From: Bullera alba
Taxonomy: Eukaryota; Basidiomycota; Tremellomycetes; Tremellales; Bulleraceae
Reading direction: 5' to 3'
Length of the DNA: 64,000 nucleotides
Assembly: GCA_001600095.1 (NCBI GenBank)
Contig: BCIX01000001.1
Location: 496,001-560,000 of the forward strand
Shown: positions 34,732 through 47,200 of the stretch, one piece after another
How the letters are laid out: each line of letters opens with the position of its first letter
Numbering within the stretch: position 1 is the first letter of the stretch
Notes under the pieces: generated by a model
What the model saw: only the letters and a program-made list of their open reading frames with translations
Told to the model about the DNA's origin: nothing
Database searches by the model: none
Position numbers and translations under genes: made by a program

Positions 34732-37075
34732 CTAAGCTAGATCTCCGTCCCTGTCTCCAGAATCAAACTTGGCTTCGTCAAAGTACCTCGCTCGCTGCAA
34801 ACCCGATCAGCAACGACATCTCAGCGAGGCTTCACTCCACTCACCACCTTTCTACCACCAAAGAACCGATCATCTAGCTCTTTCATATTTCTCCAAGCGC
34901 CCGCCATGCCTGAAAACACGACGAACACCCTCAAACACTCGGACGGCTCTATTGGCGGTGGTTCCACCATATGCAGCACCACCCTCTCGACAATCCTAAC
35001 GAAACGCAGGATCAGCTTCCATCATACAGTCTGACCTCGCCTCAGAAGACCCCGACTTACCCGTGTTTGGAGCACTCCTCGCCGATTTCCTCTGCCAGAT
35101 CCTCATCTATATCCTCCATAGAGCCGACCAAGCCGATGAGGCACACGACGCGACTGGGCTCGCCATACTTCTCCTTCTCGCTTTTACTCCTCTCGTCCTC
35201 GTTGGCATTGACGATCCGACCGCGCGTGTTTGGATTTTGAACCCATTTCTTCTTGTTCGCTTTAGCGTTGGCCGCCGCAGCTTTCTGTTTCGCCAATTGT
35301 CGTTTGGACATTGTAGCTGGGTCTTTGGGCACTGCCTCCAGATGCTCGGCGGCCAGGGCATGGACGATACCTTCGCCTCGGGCTCCCAAACCAGTGCCCT
35401 CTTTGTGTCCCCATTTCCGCATCACTAAGAAGTTTGGCGGTCAGCTCGTTCGGCCTGGAGTGTATCCGGGAGAGCTTACTCTTTTCCGCAAATGTGCCAC
35501 TTCTAGTAAGCGGAGAGATCAGCATGTCATGTAGATACCAGACCGCGAGGACTTACTCGTCTGTCGGTTCGGAAGGCTGCGATGCTGGAGCGAACATTGG
35601 AGGCGCTGAGCCTCCAGCAGTGGGTATAGCTCCCTGTCCAGCCAAACTCCTGAACTTCGCCGCGATCGCTTCTGCAGCTCGTTTCCTCTCTTCGAGCATT
35701 TTGGCGAATTCATTATTGTCTCCTGGACCTCCAGGGGCGGGCGGTGCTGTCGTTGCCGCTGGTGTGAAGTTGGGGGCCGGAGGAGCTGTGTGTGGAGCAC
35801 CAGCCATCAGAGCAGATGATGGAGGAACGAAGGGCTTCGCTGCACCGGAAAGAGATGTAACAGATTTGTTCAGACTTTCCGTATTTGTGCTTGCCGGTGG
35901 AGCGGGTCGATCGGCATACGGGTCGGAAGGAGGTGAAGGCGGTCTCTGACGCTGTGGAGGTGGTCCAGGTGGCGTTGCCACAGCTTGACCCTGTGATAAG
36001 GCTAAGCGTCGAGCATACGCGTCGTCCCCGGAAGAAGCCTGAGTCAGAGCTGCGCGACGAGCATACGCATCATCACCGCTCTGAGCGGGTTGCGAGGGCG
36101 GTAAAGGTCGAGCCGACGTGGGTGGTGAGTATTGCTTAGGCGCGGCGAACATCTTCGGTGCTAGAAAGGTACGTCAGCACTGATACCTGATACATGTATA
36201 CCTGCTTCGACACACCGTCTCTCCGAGGAGCGACCTCTTCGTCGCTATCGGTGTAATAGCTGCTTTCCCCACTGCTTTCGCCAGCAGCCTTTCTCCGCTT
36301 GTCCTCGAGATACTTGTTCCGCCTGTCCTCTTTGACTTTCTGCCTGTAATGCTTGTACTCGCCCAAGTCGTTGGGTCTATTTGGGTCATATTGCTCATCC
36401 GGATCAAACGTCGGCATCAATGGCTGCTGATTCTTCTTCTACTCGCGGCTTCAGCTGACGATGCGCCATACGCCAAGGATAGATACTGACCTTTTTCTTC
36501 TTCTTTCTCTTGTTCCCCTCTCCACCTGCCTGACCACCATAACGATCTCTCTTGTTCATAGCCCCTTTATTGGACAGGATCATCGCTGGGGCTTTGGCCA
36601 AGGGCCTACCATCTGGTCCAAGTATGATCTCCTCATCTCCAGCTGTGCTAGTATTACTCTGCAAATGCTGGGTATTCAGAACAGGGGCAGCAGAGTAGGT
36701 AGTTGTGGGCGCGGGAGCAGTCGGTGTTGATGATGCCGTCGAGGTTGATGCGGATGCGGCTGTGGGGAAGGAAGGTCGGATTGACGATAAACTCGGTTTC
36801 GGCTTCGGTATTCTTGGTGCGAACTTGAGCGCAGCGGACCATTCGCCAGCTCCGCCAGCAGTCTTCTTCTCAGCGGCAGGAGTTGACGATGTGCCTAAGG
36901 TATATCAGGCACGTATGCTTAATCAGATTGGACGACAGCGCTCACCTTCTACAGACTTGGCGGAAGACTCGGCAGCTGGCTCCTTCTCCGGTACAGCCTG
37001 AGGTTTCGAAGTTGGCTCTGGGGACTCCTGCACTCCTTCACATTTTGCAAATTTGATACCTCCATACAGCGACAT
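34732..37075 (-). CDS. splicing factor SPF45/RBM17
   Basis: Spliceosomal factor of the SPF45/RBM17 family, which acts in 3' splice-site use through a UHM-type RRM. The ATG at 37075 gives MSLYGGIKFAKCEGVQ, typical of the family. The middle contains EWSAALKFAPRIPKPKPSL, then YDPNRPNDLGEYKHYRQKVK (the conserved P-N-D-Y block). A long Pro/Ala-rich region carries the repeats SGDDAYARRAAL and SGDDAYARRLAL. The G-patch is MMRKWGHKEGTGLGARGEGI. The RRM/UHM begins RVVCLIGLVGSMEDIDEDL, continues after an intron as IVERVVLHMVEPPPIE, and has RNP1-like RVFVVFSGMAGAWRNM and FFGGRKRARYFDEAKF (the RxF-type motif position). The stop is at 34732. Short introns of 50-70 nt separate the blocks. Confidence 0.93.
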
Positions 37076-37370
37076 GGCGTAGGTAACAGGAGGCCGCACT
37101 GATGGGCGGTGAACGCTGGGCTAGGATGCTTGAAGATGAGGTGTAAAGATGAAACAAGGTGCGATTCGACGTTCGACTTTTGCCTCCACTTGAAACCTTC
37201 GTCCTCGCTGTTGCCATTGCTGGCAGCGTTGATCATAGTCGATAGCTCATTCACACTCATTCGCACCTCGAGAAAGTGGATGCTCGCTGCTCGACTCTGC
37301 AGCGGCAGCCTCGTCCGATGTTCACCGCAGGGAACAGCTTGACGAGGAGTCCGAGCACCCATACTCCATC
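37076..37370. promoter_or_regulatory. divergent promoter, SPF45 and SWT1 genes
   Basis: About 295 bp between divergently read genes. It may also contain the true first exon of SWT1: ATG-AAA-CAA-G at 37149-37158 could splice to 37246 in the right phase. Confidence 0.4.
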
Positions 37371-39032
37371 ATGCAGCGCCCGACAATGTTTCGGAGCGCT
37401 TTCAGCGAAGACATCGAGATGATGGAGGAGTTTACCGCGGTCGACGAGTGGACCGATGACCATACGGCGAGTGTATCAATACTGAGTGTCTTGAGGTCCA
37501 TTGCTGACTTGAAGTGCACAGGATCAGACGGTGTATCTTGTGATAGACACGAATGTACTGATGGGGCACCTGTCAACGGTCAAGCGGTTGTGCAAGGTGT
37601 TGAGGTCTTATGACCATTCGCCCTTGGTGCTCATCATCCCATTCACCGTCATCAACGGTACGCCTAGGCAAACTCACCCACCCCCCAGCTCCCGTTGACC
37701 ATCGTGCCAGAATTGGACAAGCTCGCTGCGTCGACTCACCCGGCTGGCAGCACGCCCAGCGGAGACGTTACAGTCGGTGATCTTGCCCGGATGGCGACCA
37801 CCTGGCTCTTGGACCTCCTCAAGACGAGACCAAAGGGACAAGAAGGGGAGTGGTACCTCAAATGCCAGAAATGGGGTGAACAGCTGGATAAGCAGGTGCG
37901 TCTGCCGAACCCGACTTCGATCCCCCGAACGGAGCTGAATCGAGGAACACAGCTCACCAAGCCAGACGACAAGATCCTGGATTGTTGTCTGTACTTCCGG
38001 GCCAACCCACCATCTTCCTCGATTCGGGTGTTACTATGGACGAATGACAGAAATCTGGCTCTCCTCGTCAGTCCAGCCAATTCTAATGGAAACCCAGCCT
38101 ACTGACTCGTCCAACGATCAGGCCGAAACCAATGAAGTCTCCACTGTGACGGGTCAGCACCTCTCCGTGCAGCACGTGTTGCAGAAGTGCAAGGTGTCCA
38201 TCTCGGACGCCCTGTTGGATGAGATTCGCGAAGCGGACAATAACGGACAGGGTCATACTGTCCTTGACGAGGACGCGGACATGGAACTAGATGAAGACTT
38301 GGTAGGTACAGACCGTCCTCACCGATGCCCCCCCATCGCTGACTTGTCTCAAAGCTCAACATCCGACATGACCCTTCGTCCAGTAAGACCTCGTCGCTGA
38401 TCACTCCGACGAGTCCATCAAATTTCGAGTCGATAGACAGGAGCACCTTCGACTCAAACGCCCTACTCTTCGATCTCCTCGGCGGATCCTCCTCGCTTGG
38501 CTCTCCACCTTCGACGCCGTTCGTGCCAACACCACTCACATCACCCTCCAAAATCTCTTCGTATATCCCTCAGACCCCCAGTCGACCTGCCAGCACCCAA
38601 CTCTCGCCCGCAATTCCGATCCTCAAACCCCTTGTACTCGTTCTTCGAAGGTTACTCGACCCACGTACGCCCAATGACCCATTTGATGACTGGCCCAACA
38701 CTCCTCTCGAGGATATAAGCGATCTGCACCACGCCTTTCTCACTGTAGAATCAAACAAAGAGGCCTGTCAGTTCTTACACGCGCAATCGACTGGCCCAGT
38801 GGAGGACGTCCAGCGCAGTCTGTTGCGGTGTTTGGACGCCACGCGGACCTTGAGATTGTATTTGACTCCTCCAACGAAGACAAAGGCGCGGACGAGCAGT
38901 ACCACAGTGAGACCAGGTCAAGCGGCCGACGCCCTGGTTGTCCTGTCACAAAAGCTCTCCTCGTTGCAGCTCATCACGGGAATGCAGGCGAAACAGCTGG
39001 AACAAGTCGCGATCGACATCAGACTTGATTGA
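37371..39032 (+). CDS. SWT1: SWT1-type PIN-domain endoribonuclease
   Basis: Homologue of Swt1, an endoribonuclease that degrades faulty mRNPs at nuclear pores. The PIN domain starts QTVYLVIDTNVLMGHL (acidic D of the active site), then LVLIIPFTVINELDK (second acidic residue), DDKILDCCLYF, and VLLWTNDRNLALL with the conserved TNDRN. Exon junctions: ..AAC-G to 37712 (AA-TTG), then GAT-AAG-CAG to CTC-ACC near 37959, and LALL to AETNEVS near 38125. The long last exon (to 39032) is helical and holds LLDPRTPNDPFDDWP. The 5' end is uncertain. The ATG at 37371 is in frame, but the open frame runs back to 37239, so an upstream coding exon is likely. The junction into the PIN exon needs either a GC donor at 37467 or a different first-exon frame. 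Confidence 0.82.
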
Positions 39033-39322
39033 TTCCACGGACAGTTCAGGAAATCTGCATCGCCGCAATGAGCGTATTAGTCCAGAGAAGTAGTCTCGTC
39101 TCTACTCGCAGTAGCGTCGTGATGGAAATGCATAAAGATCCGATAGATAAGGCCGAACCGCGACGGAAAACATCGCCTCACAATAGACCATACCATAGCT
39201 CATCCCGGCCTGGGACTTTTTGGGTGCGGAGCAATCCACATTGAACTCTCCCTATTCTTACAAAGACATCCTGGTCGTACGGGTACATCACATTTCCACT
39301 CGTCAATCGTGCCTTCCCAGGC
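39033..39322. other. 3' interval of convergent SWT1 and ILV2
   Basis: About 290 bp between two stop codons. Both 3' UTRs are expected here; nothing else was seen. Confidence 0.4.
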
Positions 39323-41796
39323 TTAGGCATTCGATCGGAGACTTGGGTGTAGCTGTGAGAGAAAAGTGGTCAATGATGTCTCGTATCAATCGACGTTGCG
39401 ACTTACGATCTGCTCGTGCAGAGCCTTTCCGGCGGGAACCATGGGGTAGACGTGCTCGCTGGACACGAGGCACTCCATCACAATAGGTCTCGTTCCGTCG
39501 TACTCCAGGAACTCCTTCATCTTCGCTGGCAGCTCGGCGAGATTCGACACTCGAAGAGCCTTGGCGCCCATCGACTCGGAGAGCTTGATGAAGTCGGGGT
39601 TGGTCATTCTCGTGTGCGAGTATCGCTTCTCGTAGAAGAGGTCTGGGACAGATTCGTCAGGATGCGGTCAAATCCTAATGGTCTAGGCTACTCACCCTGC
39701 CACTGCTCTACCATTCCCTGGAACTCGTTGTTGAACAGGAGCACTTTGACGCCAATGTTGTATTGACTGGCAGTGGCCAGCTCCATTGCGGTCATCGAGA
39801 ATGAGGCGTCTCCGTCAATGTCAACAACGATCTTCTCTGGCGCGGCGACCTTGGCTCCAATAGCGGAAGGCAGACCGAAACCCATGGTCTAGCAAGCAGG
39901 TCAGCAATGGCTTGACAGCGTCTCGCTTCACACTCACACCTAGACCACCAGAGGAGACCCATGATCGAGGCTCGGTCCATCGGTAGTGCTGGCAGGCCCA
40001 CATCTGATGCTGTCCGACACCAGTCGTGATGACAACCTTCTCCTCTGCGAATTCATCAGCTCTTGATCCGAATTGCTATACAGATTGACTCACTGCCAAT
40101 GACCTCGGCTTGTCTGTCGAGCTCCCTGACGACCTCTTGGGGCTTGAGCTTCGAACCCTCCGTGCTGGGCGTGAAGGCGAATGGGTATCTCTCCTTGTTG
40201 GCCTTGCATCTCTCGATCCAAGCGGTTCGGCTGTTCTGCTCGATCTGGGGCACGAGCTCGGCTAGGGACGCGACGACGTCACCCAGGACTGGGATGTTGG
40301 CCTCGATGATCTTGTTGATGTTCTTGGGCTGGATCTCAAAGTGGATGATACCTCCTCGACCCTCGAGAGCGGCAGCCTTGGCAGCGGGACCGAAGGCTAA
40401 ACACGAGATCAGCAACGGAAGAGAAATGAACATCCCGAATTACTCACTGTCGACTTTACCCGTCACTCGGTCGTCGAATCGCGCTCCAAGGGCGATGATC
40501 ACATCTGCCTCCTGCATTGCAAAGTTGGCATATGCGGATCCGTGCATACCCAGCATGTGCAGGGACTTCTCATCTCGCTCATCGTAGGCACCAAGACCTT
40601 GCATTGTCGTGGTCACTGGGATACCGGCTTTCTCAGATAGTTCTCTGAGAAGCTTAGGTCCCTCGGCAGACGACAGAACACCGTTACCGCAGTAGACCAC
40701 GGGTCGCTTCGCGCCGTTGATCAGTCGAGCGGCGGCGGCGATGGCGGATGCCTCTCCAGGCTGAGGGGCGGCTGGGATGGTAGCTGGGTTGAGAGGCGTA
40801 GATGGAAGGTAAGGTGCGGTTCCCGGGGTGATGGATTTCGATGGGATGGGTCGTCTCAGGATAGACGCAGTAACGTCTTTGGGTAGATCGACGAGGACTG
40901 GGCCTGGTCGACCGGTGGTGGCGATCTTGAACGCCTCGTTGATTCTCCTTGGGAGCTCGGCAATGTCCTTGACGACAACGTTCCACTTGGTGCAGCTTCT
41001 CGAGATACCGACAATGTCGGCCTCCTGGAAGGCGTCACTTCCGATCAGATTGGTGGCGACCTGACCACAGAAGACGATCATTGGGATACCGTCCGAGAGG
41101 GCATCCTGCATGGGCGTGATGACGTTGGTGGCACCTGGACCAGACGTGACCAGCACGACACCTGGTTTGCCAGACACTCGAGCGTATCCCTCGGCCATGT
41201 GACCGGCTCCTTGCTCATGTCTGGGGAGGACAAAGTCAAAGTATGGCGAGTTGTAAATGGCGTCGAACACGGGAAGGATGGCACCTCCGGGGTATCCGAA
41301 GACCTTCTTTACATCCTGTCTCAGCATCATCTCGTGGAAGATTTGTCCACCAGACATTCCAATGAACCTGCACACCGGGGTCAGCTCCGACGACGCGACT
41401 GATGAGAATTTCGGCCGAAAAAAAGATCAACGACACTCACGAGTAGTCCATACCATCTTTGACCTTGCTACCGTCGAGAGGGTTGTCGGCACCGGGCGCT
41501 GATGATGGGAGTGGGTTCTGAGGGAGCTGGAAGTGTTGTGCTGGTGCGGGACGAACGGCAGGAGCGGCACCCGAGGTAGCGCTACTCTGTAGCTTCCTCA
41601 CGTGTTGTTGAACACGGGCTTTGGCATCGATGCTGATACCTTTCTCTCGGATACCAGTGGGTGTGGTGGGGCCTTGTTGAGAGGCTGACGAGTGGAAGGC
41701 GGTTCGCTGAGCCGCTGATTTCGATCGTCGAACGAGGAGGGAAGGGGAGGATGCCGAGGGGATTGATCGCAGGAGTCGGGCGGGTCGGGGCAGCAT
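39323..41796 (-). CDS. ILV2: acetolactate synthase catalytic subunit
   Basis: Thiamine-diphosphate enzyme that makes acetolactate and acetohydroxybutyrate, the first common step of valine, leucine and isoleucine synthesis, in mitochondria. The ATG at 41796 starts [20 protein letters not shown], a mitochondrial presequence. The N-terminal domain has [17 protein letters not shown], the catalytic Glu in [19 protein letters not shown], and [16 protein letters not shown]. The FAD-associated middle domain includes [17 protein letters not shown] linker and [14 protein letters not shown]. The ThDP site is ...[16 protein letters not shown]...[12 protein letters not shown] (GDGD/A...N motif). The C-terminus ends in LHPSLRSNA at the stop 39323. 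About seven exons with 50-60 nt introns. A TGACTC element lies 58 bp upstream. The regulatory subunit gene is not in the window. Confidence 0.97.
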
Positions 41797-42381
41797 GATG
41801 ATTGTGATAGGCGGGTGATATAGGGAAGGTGAACAAGGGTGGCGATGGGCCTGTGACTCTCTGTCTGCTTGCTCTGTACGATGTTTTGCAGACAAGGAAG
41901 TGGTGATCTTGATATGATATGTTATACCTGTTCTCTCTATGGATCGAGTCGAAAAAGTCGGCCACTGGCAGGCAGGCAGGCAGGAGGACATGCAGCGGGG
42001 CAACTGGCTGGAATTTGCCACACTCAGGGACATTGAGCGGAAGGAAAAGTCATCGAGAGAGATCTGCACGGAATCAGATGCACGTGGTGACCCTTCGGAG
42101 ATTTCCCTCATCTCCGCTCGGTCCTAATCTGCGGAGTATCAGTTTAGCCGACCCTCGGCAGTCTTATTTGACCGGTGCGCCGGCATAACCCGGCCGGGAG
42201 AGTGAGTTGCACACGTCTTGGCCACGAGGGAGCTACCGGTGATCGTAACGTGCAGCGTCTAGCCAAAGCGCTCGACTGATCGCAACAGACGCTGCCTTCG
42301 TGATCAGTAGACGCAAAGACAAGCTCGCCCGCTATAGCTATTCAGCCCCTTCGAGATTCTTTTGTTCTCCAACCACTCACA
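41797..42381. promoter_or_regulatory. divergent promoter, ILV2 and xylitol dehydrogenase
   Basis: 585 bp between start codons pointing apart. TGACTC at 41854-41859 matches the core of Gcn4/Cpc1-type sites that control amino-acid genes and is close to ILV2. GGCA is repeated four times at about 41970. The CCGG-rich stretch near 42175-42200 contains inverted-repeat-like GCCGG/CCGGC elements. Confidence 0.5.
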
Positions 42382-44041
42382 ATGTCGTCTGCAGCAGCCC
42401 AGGTCCCTAACGCTCTCCCATCACCGGTCGACTTCAAGCCAAAGGACAACCCGGCGTTCATCCTCCACGGCAAGCTAGACACCAGCTACGAGACGGTGAG
42501 TTTCATCCTGGATCTCAGATTGACGTTGATGTAGCTGCCTGTGCCGGAAGTCGGACCAGATGAAGTACTTGTCGAGATCAAGAAGACTGGAATCTGTGGT
42601 TCCGATGTCCACTGTAAGCTCGCCTGCCGACGAATTGAGCCGGGTCCAGTCTGTTGACTCCACTTCCGACTAGTCTACAATACTGGAAAGATGGGTCTGG
42701 TCTCTTGCCAGGGATCCATGTGTCTAGGCCACGAGTCCTCTGGAATCATCGCCCGCCTGGGATCCAACCTAGCCGCCGCGGCTGCCGAAGCTGAGCAGGC
42801 GGTGGCTCAACTAGGTACAACAGGCGCCAAAGCCGTCGTCGGAAAGGCCGTTCTCAAGCTTGGTCAGAAGGTGACACTGGAGCCGGGAGTGACATGTAGA
42901 ATGTGCCACGATTGTAGGGGAGGTCAATACCAGGTATGCATCTTGGGATCTTCCAAAAGGAAGAACGACTTACACCGTGTCTGGATCTGCGAGCACATGG
43001 CATTTGCTGCCTATCCCCCGTTCGACGGCACCCTGCAGAGATACTACAAGCTGTGAGTGCGATGATCGCTCTTCTCTATCTCTACTGACACGATTGAACA
43101 ATAGCCCGTCGGACCTTGTGTACCCCCTGCCCGACTCGGTGGATCTGGTCTACGGCGCTATGATGGAGCCGCTTTCTGTGGCAGTTCACGCTATAGCCAA
43201 TGTCGGTGGGCTAAGAACGGGCCAAAATGTTCTCATCTTCGGTGCTGGTCCTGTCGGCCTGCTCGCAATGGGCGTCGCCAAAGGTCTAGGCGCTGGCAAG
43301 ATCATCGCCGTGGATATCAATGAGGACCGACTCAACTTCGCCAAATCTTACGCTGCAACCCACACCTACATCCCAGTACGTCCTCTCTCTCCGTTTCTCA
43401 TTTCATGCTGACTTCCGCGTAGACGAAACAGAATGCGAATGAGCCGAGACCGGAATACTCGTTGCGAGCGGCTGCCGACCTTCTCATTCAAACAGGCACT
43501 CCCGCCCGAGGACCGGGCTCCATCGATCTTGTTATGGATGCCACGGGTGCAGAGGTCTGCATTCAGATGGGTATCAACGCTGTCCGACCAGGGTAAGTGC
43601 AGTGTAGGGTGTATATGCAGAGAGCCAGCCTTGACGATGGGTATAGTGGAACTTGCGTGCAGACCGGATTTGGTCCCCCAGATATCCAGATCCCACTGTT
43701 CAGGTTGACCACCAACGAGATCACCCTCAAGGGCGGATGGCGGTGAGTATGACCATTGGTAGAATGTTCATTTTACGGAGCTCGCTGACATCAGTCGGCC
43801 TGTAGATACGGAAACGGTGACTAGTGAGTCGCATTAGCCACATCTCCGACTTCCATATACTGACACAAGCTCCAGCCCTCAGTCGATCGACCTCGTCGCT
43901 AGAGGTCTGGTCGACCTGAAGCCGCTGTTGACCCACACGTTCAAGTTCACCGAAGCGCTAGAAGCTTTCGAGATCACAAAGAACGGTAAAGACAAAGACG
44001 GCAAGTTTGTCATCAAATGCGTGATCGACGGGCCAGAATAG
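42382..44041 (+). CDS. xylitol/sorbitol dehydrogenase (zinc MDR family)
   Basis: NAD-dependent medium-chain polyol dehydrogenase that oxidises xylitol or sorbitol to the keto-sugar. The protein starts [20 protein letters not shown]. The catalytic-zinc motif is [11 protein letters not shown], then CLGHESSG. The structural-zinc loop is [15 protein letters not shown], with all four Cys. [18 protein letters not shown] is the Rossmann glycine motif, and the acid in [12 protein letters not shown] favours NAD over NADP. The C-terminus ends [15 protein letters not shown]. An Ala-rich stretch of about 25 extra residues ([17 protein letters not shown] and [11 protein letters not shown]) interrupts the catalytic domain before KVTLEPG. 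About eight exons. It shares its promoter region with ILV2. Confidence 0.9.
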
Positions 44042-44244
44042 GTTTGGAGTCACATCAGCGTTCGTATCAGTGCAGTATGGTTCAGTTGTCAGAGTTGCAG
44101 TCGATCTACCCAGCTTGGTTGGAAAGCATGTATTCATGACACAAGGAATAATACTGGACCGATCGAATACTCGTAATGACCAAAAGACGGACATGGATAC
44201 AACTAGAATCACAAACTCCTTCATCAGAAGCACTGAATCCGAAG
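44042..44244. other. 3' interval of convergent dehydrogenase and kinesin genes
   Basis: About 200 bp between stop codons, presumably both 3' UTRs. Confidence 0.4.
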
Positions 44245-47200
44245 TCAATCAGCATTCGAAGCCTTCTCCACTACAGCTTCACTCACCTTGAGCCTCGAAT
44301 TGAGCTTTTTGTTCACCTTCTGCTCGACCGCTCTGTCCAGCTGCGCTCTCAAAGCGACGACCTGGGCGTTGGCAGCGACGAGCGAGTCCCTCTGTCTGCC
44401 AGTCTCATGGGATAGACTGGACATTGTGTTTCGCCTGTCCTTCAACTCGTCCATATGTTCTTGACACGCATCGGTCAATCGCTTCGTCTCCTGTCTGGCG
44501 TCTTCGAGGTGAGCCCGGAGCTTCGAGTTTGTCTTTCTCGCTTCGTGCAAGTCTCGCGTGACGGCCTCTGCTTTAACGACCTCAGCTTGCAATTTCGCCT
44601 CCTGCCAATCCTTGATCAGCAAAAGTTGCAAAAGCCGAGGACTGAATTTGACTCACCGCCGCTTTAGCCTTTGCCAGGTCCGTTTCGAGATCCTTCCTGA
44701 TCTGCTCTTTCTCAGCCAAGGCAGCGTCCCGCTCCGTCATGATCTTCTGAACCATGTGACCGACAGGCTCTGGGAGCTGAGCGACCGCAGAGGCGACTTC
44801 GCCAACGCTGACGCTCGTTGGCGCGGTAGAGTTCGATTCCGTAGACAATCTCGTGTTGTGAGTACCGTTGCTCCAAGTGCCTTCCGAGCTCGTCGTCTTG
44901 GACATGGACATGGGCGACGACATACCATTCAGCACTGGTGTCGTCTGTCCCGGCAATGGTGGGAGAGGGGTGTTGGGCGGTGGACCTTGCGGTGGCATCG
45001 ACATCGGTGGTAGCGTTGTACTCTTCCTCAGGAATCGCTGGTCGAGATCGGCGACTCGCTTGTTGAGCTCAGCATTGGCTGCCTCAAGATCAAGGTTGAT
45101 CTTCTCCAGTTGTCCGTGGGCCTTCTTGAGATCATTGAACTGCTTCTGCGCGTTCTGTCTCTCAATGGCCGCCTCGTCTCGGATCCTGCTCAGCTCAAAG
45201 GCTGCTTGATCGGCACGCATCTTCGTTTGCCTCCTTTGCTCCTCACTTGCAGAAAGGCTCTTCTCCATCTCCTCCATCAGGCTCTCCTGCTCTTTCTGAA
45301 GACCTTGTAGAGCGTCTTCGTGGGTTCTTCGGAGGTGACCGATTGTCGTCTCGTGTCCGCGTTTGAGACTGACAACCACCTGCTCGTGATCCGACTGTAG
45401 ACCGGCCATTGCTTTCTCGTGGGTCAGACCCAAGTCTGCTAAGGCTCGACCATGGGCTTCGCGATGAGCTTCGATCTGCGCTTGCGACTCGCTGCGAGTG
45501 TTCGCCAGCGCGGACTTCAGTTGATCCATAGCCGTAGAGTGATCTCGGCTCAGCTGGTCGATTGTCTGCTTGTGGCCATTGATGATGACTTCGAGCTCTC
45601 GAGCATGATCCTCGTGCAGCTGTGAGATGTCCAACGAGGGCGTATTGACTGGCGAGGTCGGGGCCGAGGTGAAGATGTCACCGCCAGGGGTTTCAGAGCG
45701 AAGGCCAGACGTCATCGTGTCGCGCTTTCCAACATAGTCGAGCGCGAGCGCCGTGGCGGGTTCCTATGGTGCTACGTTAGGGAGTGATACATTTGAAACA
45801 ACATTGCCTGACTCACTCGCTCGAAGAGTTCTTCGCGGAGTTTGTTATTCGCCTTCTGCAGATCGGCAATCTGAACGTATTGCTGGTCGATAATCGCTCT
45901 CTGCGATGACTCTTTCACTGCCATCTCTCTTGGGGAACGCCCTAAGTTAGCTCTCGGTTCGCGCATTGAAGAGCTAGACTCACTTGAGCAGACCATCAAC
46001 CTTTGCTTGGGAGATGACTTCCCCTTCTGTTAGCGAGTCAGCCTCGGAGAGCGTCCGCTTCAAGGAGTAGTATCGCTTTGCCGAGATCGGGGTGAGAGCA
46101 TCTTCCTGTACGGCAGCCGGAGGTTTCGTGTATGGCAAATCCGAGTCGCCGTTGACTTCCAGATTGTCCGTCGAGACCGACGGGCTATCTGGCAGCGGGA
46201 CGTTGGTGGGATTTGGCGGTGTGGCCTGGATGGTATGTAGGGATATCGTGCTTGGTTGTCGGGAGGGAATCAAGCGCTTTGTTGTTGTTTCCGGGGATGG
46301 GGGCTGTGCCTCTTGGAGCTTTTGCTCAAGTTGTCGTATGTACATTTCTCGATCTCGCAGCTCTTCGTCTCGTTTCTCCACCACGCTGTGGACAAACTTG
46401 AGCTCTGCCTCGAGCGATTGTGGTGATCTCAACGCCATCTTCTGCACCGCAGGAAGACTCTGCCTTGACCCCGAGGTGGACAATCTCAGCGAGTTATGCC
46501 CGCCCCAGGAGGTACGCGGCGAGATAGCTGATGATTGCGCAGATGACAACTCCTGCGATAGCGATTGAGGTCTAAGTAGGCCATTCAGTCAGGCTCTTCC
46601 TCTCATCTCTGATTGATGAATCCGGTACTGACCTTCGCTTGATGTCCCCTGATCCCCTCCCCTTTTGAAAATCCTTTCCACCTATCTTCAGGTCACGTAC
46701 CCCCATGGCAGGCAGCGACTCTCTCTTCAAATCGGCATGTCGCCTGACCGGGGAGACCGATGGCGAAGCCGTTCTTGGCGTCTGCAGCATCGTCGACGAT
46801 CCATTCTCACTGATGTCGTCCATCGAAGCGGATCGTGATACGGCCGAATTTGGCACCACATCGTCCATCTCCTCGTGGATGAGTTTGGCCTCGTTGAGCT
46901 GTGTACGGAGCTCCTGGATCTCACCCTGTGCATCTGTGTACCTCGACTCAGCATCGGCACATCGTGTGGCTAGGTCTTTGAGAGCTTCCTCGAGCTGGGC
47001 GATATGATCTCGGTGCTCGTTGTCGTCTGCTGCTGGAGTCATGTTTTGATGCGCTCGAGATGTCCTGGCATCATTGGGCGTTGCCGGACTATCGGGAGGC
47101 GTGAGCTCCGTGACCGTCATGATCGATGATCGTGGTGATATGCCGTCTTTGACGCTTTCGATGGACAGGATTGATGTGTCTCTCGAGCTAGGCGGCGTGG

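Noticed and set aside
41960..41985. GGCA tandem run as a possible functional repeat
   Set aside because: Only four copies of a 4-nt unit; ordinary microsatellite.
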